Assembly: GCA_030142905.1 (NCBI GenBank)
Contig: JASJOG010000065.1
Coordinates: 990,501 to 1,054,500, forward strand
From: Heliopora coerulea
Lineage: Eukaryota; Cnidaria; Anthozoa; Scleralcyonacea; Helioporidae
Direction: 5' to 3'
DNA length: 64,000 nt
This document shows positions 1 to 12,300 of the stretch, one piece after another. Positions within the stretch are counted from its first letter, which is position 1, and each line of letters begins with the position of its first letter. A program made the position numbers and the translations under genes. The notes under the pieces are model-generated. The model did no database searches, was not told the origin of the DNA, and saw nothing but the letters and a program-made list of their open reading frames with translations.

Positions 1-198
1 GTGTCTATACTGTGATAGAGACGTTCATAACGTCATTTCCACATGAAAACTACCAGAAAACACTCGGTTGATCCTCGTGATTTTGCAAGCCATATTTCCA
101 GTTGAAAATGACGTCATTCATGTTTCTATCACAGCACAGAGACACTCAAACAATTTCCATCTTGTTAACTATTAAGGGTCAGAAATACTGTATTATAG

Positions 199-315
199 AC
201 GTCGATGAATGTGCTCACGGTCCATGTGACCCCAATGCAAAGTGTACCAACACGCCTGGATCATTCGCTTGCCAGTGTAACGAAGGTTATTCTGGAAATG
301 GTTTCTCTTGCACCG
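199..315 (+). CDS. EGF-like exon 1 (calcium-binding type)
   Basis: The acceptor AG is at 197-198 and the donor GTAAGC at 316. The 117-bp exon is phase 1 at both ends. It encodes an EGF module that opens with the calcium-binding signature DVDEC and has six cysteines (DEC, GPC, AKC, FAC, QC, FSC). It is the first module visible; the gene continues upstream of the window. Confidence 0.85.
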
Positions 316-3300
316 GTAAGCACAATTAATTTTGTATGCATTTAATTTATTTTACGTGTATAATGGCTAAAAAAATATCTAGTGATGAATTCTGACAAAT
401 CCATTTAGATAACAATGAGTGTGGAGAAATGCCGTGTGGTGAAAATGCACAATGCACCAACCTTCCTGGATCATTCAAATGTGAATGTTACATTGGTTAT
501 TCAGGGGATGGATTTAAATGTGCAGGTATGACCTGGTTCGCCATTTAAATTAAGGATATTGATGAAAAAATCGATGTATCTTCCGTGCCATTTTTCCATT
601 CTAAAATAAGAACAATAAATTTTAGGTCCCTAGAGCTTTTCCCATAGCCGTCTTTGTTGTCAACTCATGAAACAGCGAAAGCTACTTGTTGAGCTAGACG
701 CCTAACCATTCATCAGATTAATGCTAAAATGAAAGTCAGGAATCGTATCAAAACGCTAAAACCCTTGATCCAAACAGTTTGACTCTATAAAAGATGTTTC
801 GACGAGGAAACTTCAATCTTGAAGTGAAGACTGTTTAAGAAGGCATCAACAAAAAACTCACGAGTGCGCGTTCTTCCAAGTTGCACGAGAAATCATGCTA
901 TTACCAATTTATGTATACATAAAAAAAGTAATACTGTTCCAAAAAAGGTAATTCAGTGAAAATTACTATATTACTTTTTTCCGGCACTGTGGTACTTTGA
1001 AATTTGCATTGCTTCTGGCCAATCAGAATTGAGAAATTTTGCCATGTATATTATTAATATACACACGACATGTTATAAAATTAAGGAAAAATGTCAAAAA
1101 TTCAGATGTCTGCCAGTTTGAATTGGCCATCAGGGATTTGTGAGTGGACAGTATTTGCATATGTCCAGGTAAAAAATGGCACGCTTCAAGGAAGAGCTTT
1201 TCGTACCAATTTTCTGCTTTCCCCACTTCTGAAATTTATTGAAAATTAATCCTTTAGAAGGTACATTTTTCGAAAAAAGTTTTAAATTATTCAATCAATT
1301 AAAAATTCTTTTGAAAATCTATTAAATTCTGTTTATGAATTCAATTTCCATATATCAAATCAAAGAGATATGTACGTTTGGGCACTAAACGTTAAAAGAA
1401 TGCAATTTCTGTTTTTGTTTATATGACTACGTGCGAATCTAGGTCATTCTTTTGATTTTCAAAAAATCTCGGTGCTGAATAAATAACTAAGGTACAAAAG
1501 AATCTTTCTTGACGTGTACCATTCGTTTTGCGATTCGAATGCAGCTCGGAAACAAACATATTCCAAACTAGCCATCCATGGCCATATCAAAATTTGAAAC
1601 TGTCATATTTACATTCGTACACATGTGCATCATGTTCACATGCACACATGAATATAAATATACCGATAAGGCTTCAACTTCATTTTGAGTGATGAGTGTT
1701 GGAACTTTCTAGTCCAAATGTTTTTTCATGTAATTTAGTCCATAACGCCAGTGCCGTACCAGGAATGGGGCCATTTGGGGCTTTGCCCCGGGCGCAAAAT
1801 TTTATGGAGAGTAATTTTCAGGAAAACGGATTTGAATTTTTTGATTTTTTTCCTAGATTCAAAAATACTTGGCACAGCTCGAAAGAACGTTAAATCAATG
1901 CCTCTATCTTTCATCTTTAAATGAGGACTTTGCACCTGTAAGGCTCGGAAGCTCCGGTCTACAATTTCATTTTGAGTAGCAGAAACAAAAAGCGCAAAAA
2001 ACCAATTGTTTCTACAAAAGTCTGGTGTTCACTAGCGACATAACTAAGTATTAAAACTGGTTTTCATTTAGCGCAATTCACCGTACTTCGTCGGGATTCA
2101 TGACTTCCGATCAGTTAGGATGGGCTACGACTTATGAAAACCTCGCGTCGGATTACAACCTATTCCTGATTCTAATATATCGTATTCATTGGAAGAAACA
2201 AATATTTTGATTCCTTGGGACCAATTCCGATCAATTAAGATGAATTAGGATGAAATACGACACACGATTTTCATATATCCTAATTGATCGCAAACAATTA
2301 ATTCCGGCGAATTCTGACGTATTGCGACGTATCGAAACCAGCTTTAAGCATATCGAGATACGCAAGCGCAGTTAGCACTTCACGGTCGAGTAAACTCTTT
2401 GTAGGACTCGATTACAAAGGGATTAACCAAGTATGAAGTACCCATTGCTCCTGCGTATGCCGTTATGCTTCAACACAGTCTAACTTCCAAAAGGATGAAT
2501 AGCATCAGTTGAGAAAACGTGCTTAAATAGATAAATATGATGATATTCATCTATTTAAGCATATTTTCTCAACTGATGCTATTCTTCCTTTTGCGTGTTG
2601 TGGGATTATTCATCCAGGTGGAAGCCTAGATAGATTTATCTAGGGGAAACTCAGAATAGGGTTAGGGTTAGGATTAAGGGTTGGGATTAGAGTTAGAACA
2701 TCCCTCGGTGACGGTAACCCTGTGCCTCCACCTTTTTAAAAAATATTTTAAAAATATGCCCCGCTGTCGATCCGCCCCAACAAGTTCCGCAACTGTATCA
2801 CCTAAGCAACAACCTATCGCAAGTGGGAGCATTCATTTCATTTGAATAAATGACATTCATCTTTTTACCACGTTTTGTCATTTGATGATATTCATCTTTT
2901 CAGGGTGTGAGACTAGGCTGTATGCTTATGCTTATGTCACTAGTGAAAACCAGGCCTTAAGGTCCCCATTAGCTACAAGTTACAACGCGTTGTCGCATCA
3001 TTATATCCTTAACACTTTGACGCGTGAAGACGGCAATTGTTGTCGTCATTAGTTTTAGTCTGGCTATCGCCAGACCACTCGACTCGTCAGAAAGGAAACC
3101 CCAACAGGTTTCAAAGCGTTAAGGGGCTACCTTCTCATTATCTTAGCATAACAGCGTTCTACTTTAACTGGTCAACCTCGCAGTAAACTGCTGTATATGC
3201 TCTGTTACACCATTCTTTTTGTGTGCTGAACGCAAGGGTTTAATCTTCTCAAAACATTTATTATTTGAATTAGATATCAACGAATGTGAATCTGAAGTGA

Positions 3301-6300
3301 GCAAGTGCGACCCAAATGCCAAGTGCTTTAACGCACCTGGGTCCTACTATTGTGAATGTAATACCGGGTACAATGGGAACGGACTTGAGTGCAGTGGTAA
3401 GTGTATTGAGACTTTTTGAAGAAAATGCAGTCGGCAGTGAAGCATTTGCGGGTCGATTGCTTAAAAGCCATCAGAAAAAAGAGCGATTTTGGTGTCACAC
3501 TTTTGATGAATACAGTTACATGTATTTTGACACGAAGTTTAGAGCATATACCTTAACATATATCAGTACGAAGTAACCACGATTTGATCATTCTGTATAT
3601 CATTGAACTTTAACACATACTCGATGTTTTGAAATTAACGTCGGATTATTTGACTAGGTAGCTTGCAGTCAGACGATGCAATATGCAAATGCCGCAGTTA
3701 CTTTATTCATTTCACCCGCGTTAAAATTTTAATATAGACTTGAAGCACGAGGAACAATATGGGTCGTTTTAGAAAATCAACGAGTAAAAGACTAAACAAG
3801 CGTGGAAAATTCAGAACATCTAGTCAGCCGGTTTCATGTAGTATAAGTCTATATGATTATTCGAAAAAAGTATTTAAGTCATGTATTTCAAAGTACATTG
3901 ACATTTAAACTTACTGAGTTTCTAAGCTCAGCGTAAAATCTGCCCTGTTTCATTGTTTAGACCGTACCAATAAATGATGTGTTTGTGGTAGTTTGGTAAT
4001 TATGTTTTTAATACGTACGCTACGAGACTAGCAGACTGGCAGTACATATGTCTACCATCTATACGAACCAGTACACAAATTTAACCTTCGCTCACCATTT
4101 GAGTCTTTGTAGCTCAATGGTTAGAGCGTCTCACCGGCGATCAGAAGGTTACGGGTTCGATTCCCTTCAGGGACTCAGAAAGTATTTCTGAAAGAACAGC
4201 TTGAGAGCGTGCGTATTAAAAACGTACCAATAAAGTTGAAAAAACTAAGTCATTCTGGTACAAAGATGAGAACGCTGAGAAGTTTTGTACCTATAAAAAC
4301 AGTCTTATTTTCCGACCCATAACGATTATCTAAATACGTCGTTTTAATCTACTCAAGACATTTAAGCGGAAATTCTGTCGTTTTCGAATAATGTACGATT
4401 AAAGTTTCATCTGGGCTGTTTGAGAAAAATAGAGGAAGTGCAGCATAGGTCAACAAATAGCTGGAATGTTCGAGTTATACAGCAAAATATCCGAGCAACT
4501 TCACGAATGCACACTATCACGAGCCTGAAAGTTGTGTGCTACCTTAGAACTGATTATTTCTTCATCCAAATATCAAACGAATTAGTTACTACCCAAAGCA
4601 TTTATTTGCGTAAAAAGCCAAGATAAAACAAGAATAAAATGACGAATTCATTCTGCTTGACATGATCTTGAATAACTAGAAATTTACTAGTGATAAACAG
4701 TTTTCATCAATAGAATAGTTTTGCTAATTGAAAAAATAACATGACTCAAACCCTGAAAACTCTGGCTTTTCGCAAAAGAAATGGAAAATTCAAAAGTGAT
4801 TGTTAATTTTACATAAAATTCTTCATTATACCTGTGAAATGGGTTTCCTCCCTAATAAAATAACTGATTCATGTCTAAAATATCGAGCAAGTGTCACTGG
4901 AGGCGGAAGATATTTGATATTGGCGAGGACTAATTGTTTCGATAAAGTAGAACCAGAGTAGTGCATACCTCCGACTTCCCCCACGATTTCAGAAAGTTAG
5001 ATAAAGAAACAAGTAGAGAATCTTTTCCGTACTTTGAGTTCATGGGTAAAGATGTAAATTAGAATAAACATTCTTACACCATTAGTCAAGCGAGGTAACG
5101 AACATGTTTTTAGTATAGCCCAGAAATTATTGGGGGGGGGGGGCTTAGCCCCTCGTCAGAAGTACTGGGGTATAGCCCCCCTAATACCTCTATTTTGTCA
5201 CGCCAAGGTAAGTATTTTTGTAAGAATGGCATTATTGACATGGATCCAGTTGTTCAAAAGGCTCTGCATACAGTAACCTTGTACTGGGGAATGTTCCGCC
5301 GACAATAAATCTCGGAAACCACTGAGTATTTTTATCCAATACACAACTGTAATGAACAAGGATAACATTTTACAGATAAATCTATGTTTCGACTAAATTT
5401 TACCTATCAGCAGCACTCGTTCTGGTAACTAAAACTTAATCAAAGCGTAAACTTATAAACAAAGTATTAACTGGAGTTTCCGCTGTTTTGGATCTGGCGA
5501 CAATCTGTGAGCACATTGCCAATGTCAGAATTCGCTCCAGCACACTTAAGGTAGACTCAAAACGACTTCGCAGTGCGAAATTTGACTTTAACTAGCCAAC
5601 TAAAGCATTTGGACCAATGCCAACAATTAAGCTGGTAATCTGGCAAGAGGGTCGAACGTCCTCTGCGAAGCAGGCCTATCCATTTTAAATCGTATACTTA
5701 CAGTTTGATAGGTAAGGTAACGGAATTTCGGTCACGATGCGGTAAATACGTTCATTTTTAAAGATATGGTATTTGCTGAACTTCTTTGGATTCTAGAGCA
5801 ATAAAATGAAATACATTTTGTAATCAAAATATTCCGAATTCTGAAATTGTTTCAGATCAGTCCCACATAACCTGGATATTCCAGCTGCACATTCTTTAAA
5901 CTATTAATGAACAGTATAGCACATAACTTGGCTACGCCTCGTGTAAAACTAGCCAAGTGGAACCTACGCATTTTTTCCGGTTAAAATGACGTCATGGATG
6001 TTTCCTATCACAACACACAGGTACTCAAGCAATTTTCGGTTTGTTAAATATAACACAACTGAGGAGTAAATAATTTATGTGTTTGCTAGGATAGAAGTGT
6101 ATACACTAAACTTGAATCGGTCCTTGATCAACAACGATCCATACTGCGGATCTTCAGAATCAAGCGTTTAAAACTATCTCGACTAGACGGTAGTTTGGGG
6201 CACTTTAATGTGTTGCTGACCGGTTAGGGTTCGGATTAGGATTTGTATTAGGGTTAGAGACCCTGCGGTTCGGTCACTGTGATGCTGGTATCCGCTCAAC

Positions 6301-9300
6301 TGCAGTTGTACCACTATTCCAATCAGAAGTGCATTAATTAAGATGGCACCCGGAAAAGTAATTTTCTCAAACGGAATAGCATTAACTTACAATTCAAAAC
6401 AAGTTCTCGATAACTTGATCGAAACTTCGCGAAAAGTACTTATATAGTTTCTAACCTAAATTCTAGAATGTTCCATAGTACAGCTCTATTTTGGTCACAA
6501 ACGTTATTGCTATTTAAGTATATGTAATTAACATAATTTCCTATTTATAACAACATTATATCGAGATTTTACAAACTTCTGAATTACGTAATGCTATTTA
6601 CACCTTTTGCTGTTCATTACCAGAAAATATACTATCATTAACGCCAACCTCAAACTCATAAACGCAAAAATACATTCATTTTATTCAATGGACATTCGGT
6701 AGCGTAGATATGCAACCATCTGCATCAAAGGGCATTCTATAGCGGAAACGGACGACCATTAACACCATTATGCTATACATTAGGGATAGTAAAATTTCAA
6801 TTAAGCAAGATATTTCTCTAGCGTAATTGAAATTTTACTATCTCTAATATATAGTAGAATGGTGTTAATTGTCGTCTGTTGGCGCTATGGAATGCCCTTT
6901 GATGCAAATGGTTGCGTATTTACGCTAGCGAATGTCAATGGAATAAAATGAGTGTATTTTCGCGTTAATGAGCTTGAGGTTGGCGTTCATGATAGTATAT
7001 TTTCTGGTAATGAACAGCAAAAGGTGTAAAACTCATTACGTGAGGGGCCATTTACACGATACGATTGTCGTATACGATTGTTCTTCTTGGGGTACGTAAT
7101 GTTGCCGCAAACGAACAATTCGTGCTTTCGATTCGTTCACTAAAGTAGCAATACACCAGGAAGGCTCTATAGTGAATTAATCGGATACGTCAAAACGAAC
7201 AGGTGTATACGACGGTTGTATCGTGTAAATGGGCCCTCAATGATATTATACCATTACGAACGAACATTCCACGAACGTAATTACATCATTGCTATTACTA
7301 CTTACATTAACACTTCTCGCAAAATAAAGAAATTATTTACAAATTTCATAATATAAGATATCTGTCTTTGGGTTTCATGGTGTTGGAGACCTAAATGCAT
7401 CGTTTGCAACCTTTCTGCATCGCCCCTGACTCTGTGAAAATTTTTAACCAGATTCGGAATTTCATAAATTAATGTAAGAAATCTGTCGTTGGATTCATTG
7501 GTGTTGGAAACCTGAATACATCGTTTGCATCTCTTCCGCATCGCCCCTGATTCTGCGCAAATTTTAACCAGATTCCGAACAGAAATATCCCGAACAGCCA
7601 CAAAATCTGCCACTTGTCTTTCCAACTTTTATACTATGTAAATTCAGAGAAAATATTATTTATTCTAATTTTTTTCTTTTAGTTGTCAATATCTGCAGCT
7701 ATCCTATGGATCTCGCCTTTGCAGTAGACACATCCGCAAGTATCAGTGCAGACAATTTTGAAACCCAAAAAGCGGCAGTTATTATGCTGGCTAGAAGCTT
7801 TGATCTCTCCAAACTTGGCACACATGCAGCTGTCATTGTTTACGGAACTGACGCCAGTGTGGATATAAAGTTGGGACAATACGAAACAATTGAAGAATTC
7901 TCGGATGCTGTACGCAAACTGAAGTACAAAGGAGGGGAAACTAGAATCGATAAGGCTTTGGCTATGGCTACATCTCAGGTATTTACACCAGAAAATGGCG
8001 GCCGAAGTGGTATGCCTAAAATGCTCATAATTATGACTGATGGGCAGCAAACGTCCGCTCCTGATGCAGTTCCCCTGGACAAGGTGGTAGTTCCATTAAG
8101 ATCAAGCGGCGTCAAGATTGTTACCATTGCTATTGGAAAAGAAGTAGATAAATATGAGCTAATAGCCCTCTCTGAATCAAGAGACAATATTCATCACGTC
8201 CAGTCCTTCGAAACACTATTCGAAACTGTCACAGACGTGGGACAGTCACTTTGTCAAAAAGCAAGTAAGCAGACTAAACTTGTGCACGTACAGGTCAACC
8301 CTCCAAAATCTCAATAATTAAATGAAATTTCTATAAGAAAAAATATCTATGAAGGGTAGGCAAACCGGACTAATTGCTTTGCAAGAGAATAGGATATAAA
8401 TCAAAAGGTCAACGTGCAGCAACCATTTATATCCTTTATATAGATATCTAACATGTGCGTTAAATTGCCTATAATTTTATGTTCTTTTACCAGAAAAAGA
8501 CTGTAAAAACCATGCAGACATTGCCCTTCTCGTGGACTCGTCGGCGAGCATGCGTGGTGGCAACTACTTAAAAGAGAAATCACTGGTTAAGGCCATTGCA
8601 AGAGAGTTTGATGTATCGATGCATGGGAGCCACGTGGGTCTGGTATTGTATAATAACGATGCAGAGGTTATAACCGCGTTTAACAACAAAACGACCCTAA
8701 AAAACTTTGAAACAAAGGTGGACAATTTGCCACTTAAGGGTGGAAAGACTCGATTGGACAAGGCTCTTCGGTTGGTTGCGTCCGACGTGTTCACCAAAGA
8801 GAAAGGAATGAGAGATGCAAACGTGCCAAAGATTATGTTTATTTTGACAGATGGAACACAGAACAGAATGTGTGATGAAGAAGCCCTTGAATTAGCCATT
8901 GCACCTTTGAGAAATGAGGGAGTTCACATCGTGGCAATTGGCGTCGGAGAAGCTGAAAAGCGTGAGTTACGTCCCCTCGTCAAATCTCCAACTGATCTAT
9001 TGACTGGCACGGATTTTGATCAAGTAACAGAAAAAGTGATACAATTTATCAAGAGATTGTGTAAAGATTACGGTACGTAATTTTTAAATACCAAATGGAT
9101 TTCCGTACTAGGATGATGTGATCTAAATATGTGTGAATGTTGCAACCTTGGAGAGTGTTTTTAGCTTTATGGAAGTCAAGCAACATCCTAAGTGTTTGAA
9201 TCTCAGTATCAAAACGTTAGCGGAAAATGTTACGTGTTTCAGTACTCTGATCCAATACAAGGTATTAACTAGTCAGAGCTCACGAACGATACCTGTTATA

Positions 9301-12300
9301 TTACAACTACATACACTATCACCATTGAAACTTGTAGCTCGCGAATCTGTTTTTATCTCCTAAATAAAATTTATGAAAGACATAAAAAGTTTCTCAAGGC
9401 AATACAGATGATTATGTAAATTTTTTGATAATTTCGGTTGCCTAAAGGGGTGAAGAAAGAAAATTGATTTACATATGAAGTTCCGACCACGAAACGTTGT
9501 GCATCCAAAATCAAACACTTAGCCTAAGTCTAGTTTTATACTGATATCTTTGTTGAAGAAGATAATTTCGTCTTAGCAAAAAAATAATTTCGCACCCCGA
9601 GAGTTCCGTAGGATCACGTGAATCAATAGAATTATAACTACACAATTATCACACGTGATTTAGCAATATACGGTCGTTTGTCGGTGGCGACCATGATCAT
9701 ATATCTACCGATGCTGCTTCAAGAGGCTAAAAATTGATCTAGGAGATACTGACAAATTCAGATATTCAGTGACAACCAAGTTCAATCTTTGTTTGATTAA
9801 TCGATCTATTTTTTAACAAATTTGCCAATCTACCAAGCTAAACAAGCTACGTTTACAGAGGCAGAACGTGACCCGCATGAACTGAATATTATTCGCAGTA
9901 AAACAACATTTAGTCCAGTCAATGCGCATGAGTAAACCCCTATTTGCAAGCAGTAATTTGCAGGTGACGTAGCAGTCTTTGAGCTAGTTAACAAAGGTGA
10001 GGAAAATCTAATAATCGTATAATTTGCTTGCAATAATGAGAATCGACAAGACGTCTTGTGCGACGTTTTATCATTTGGCCTCCTTGATGACTGATGAGAA
10101 TGTTCTTAAATAAATTTAGGCTAGACGACTAGTTGATACATGAACCTGAAAATTATAAGATCGGTAGCTCCATTCCCGCTAGTCTCAGACGAATTCGGTG
10201 AGCAGCGAACTCTTACCTGAAGGAAAGCTATGGTGTATCAAAATCATTTATTCAGAGAAATTACAAGCGTTCATGGCCCTTCATATACAGGACATTATAG
10301 AAGATCGAAGCTTCATAAATGTGACTTCGTAAAAAGTTAGGTGAGAATAAGTCGTTGCTGAAATCCGATTAGTCGGCTGATACGAGAATAGGTATGAGAT
10401 CTGTAACCAATTAATCAAAGTTTATCATTTTAGACCGCTCATGCTCCGTTGGCTCACAATTTGTTGATATCAGTATCGGAGGTTGTGAAAGTGAACAGCC
10501 TGTTGAAGTTGGTAAGTATAATACTTCACTGATGATTCTCAACGAATTTTTAACAACCTTTAGAACAATTTATTCTAGACTGCAGTTTAGTGGACCTACC
10601 TTGCCACTGGTCTTTGTTGTGGGCTAAGGGGGGCAAGCGAGGCAGTGTTTGGCGGCAAAATTAGGCATTCCAACACATGTAAGAGTATTTGATTATCTGG
10701 AATGTAAGAGGAAACGAGTATCGTAGAGAGACAAAAGCAATTTGCTTTCTTATTATTTAACAGTTACGCCTAAGGTAAGGTTAAGGGTTAGGGTTTGGGT
10801 CGGACGTAACTCTAGATGTTGATGGAGAGATAGTGATATTTACGGGATTTTGGCTAGCAGGTCAAACAGTAAGCCTTTTTGGAGTAAAGATCCACGCAAC
10901 GTATTCTTTTCTTTTTCAAAGTTGCAGATATCTCTAAAAACTAGCTGCACTTTGGGTTCTGTAGTGAGAACACTGAGCTTTGCTGTTTAAATTTTGCGCC
11001 AAAAGCTCGTTTCCTTATTTACTGAGCCGACGGCAAAAGACCAGCGGCGAGATGGGTGCGCTAAACTGTAGTAGTACCCAATTTTAATAAACGGCACAAC
11101 GCTTTTAAGATTGTTTTTATTATTTTTCGACATGTTTCAGAAGTACACAACCTTTCTTCTTCAGGCGTTTCTGAAGACTGTTGCATTTGATTTTGTTAAG
11201 GACAACGGTCTTGGCGTCAGCTCTGAGAATGAATTTGAACTGCATAGGAGTTAAACTGACACAATGGAAGTTATTCTTATAACCGACGTAATGGACGTTG
11301 TCGTTGACAAAAAATAGATCACATACAACAATCTTAAAAAAATCCTGAGTAAGAACGTTGTGTATATACGTCTGAAACATGTCGAAAATTAACAATGAAA
11401 ACAGACAAAAAGTTTTGTAGTGTTCATTAAAATCATATGGCGTTTCATCTCTTGGAATACTTTAATACGGTAACCATCACCAGCCGACAACTTTACAAAG
11501 TATAAAACAAAACAAATTCCGAAAAGGGGACCCATCTTGAAAACTCGAGTCGAGTTATAAATCAAACGACTGAACTTTCAACCGTGATATTTCGACTTTA
11601 TTTCAAAGTCGTCATCACGCTCAGTAATTACTACGATCTGATTCAGGTGAAGTAGTCAGGTACCGTAAATAAATCTCTCAAGGGATACACAAGGCTGTTT
11701 AAGAGGTATTTCATTTTGTATGACGTCTTGATGAGACAACTGCATACGATTAAGTTCAAAGAATATTCACGTAACTAATACAATTACGACACTTGCCGAA
11801 TTTACCGTAAATGTTCGAATTAGAGCTCGGATCGTTTAGTTTCTTAAAACTCATTGGAGGGACACTAAATCGTGAGGGGTGCTTTTTTGAAAGAATAACA
11901 TTTTGTCTAGACAGTTACCGTAAAAATTCGAACCAGCGCCCATCCCAATATTTTTATTAGTTTTTTATTTCCTTCGCATCATCAATTCAATATTACCTCA
12001 AAACCTCATTAATACTTCACGAGGAAAATGCAAAGGAAAATCATAACCGTTTCGTGTCTGTAAATGTGACAAGAGCACGCTTACTTTTCTCCTCAAGATT
12101 TTACGACTTAGAAAACATTAATTTTCAAACTTTCTTTGTGAAATAGCGTATTAAGTGGTTCCATTTTGAATTCATTTAAATAACTCGCTGTACGGGTGGT
12201 GGGCATATTAACTCGGAGGGGCACTTACTCGTAAGGGGGTACTAATTCGAACGTTTACGGTATCGCAGAATACGTCCTGTGTCCTAGTTAAAAAGTGATG

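Larger units (their letters stand above)
3397..7682 (+). other. Intron between EGF 3 and vWA 1
   Basis: A 4.3-kb intron with no extra exon that I can support. It holds a tRNA-like SINE head (4103-4175), a G-run at about 5130-5145, a copy of the sequence that precedes EGF exon 1 (5981-6052), TTAGGG-like motifs (6222-6262), two abutting fold-back elements (6585-7239) and a tandem duplication (7353-7585). The stretches 4240-5970 and 6270-6580 show nothing recognisable. Confidence 0.6.

Noticed and set aside
4103..4175. Functional tRNA gene with anticodon GGC
   Set aside because: The cloverleaf has C in place of U33 and mismatches in the anticodon and T stems; better read as a SINE head.
7302..7625. 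107-aa minus-strand protein
   Set aside because: It is produced by a 117-bp tandem duplication in an intron; no known motif.
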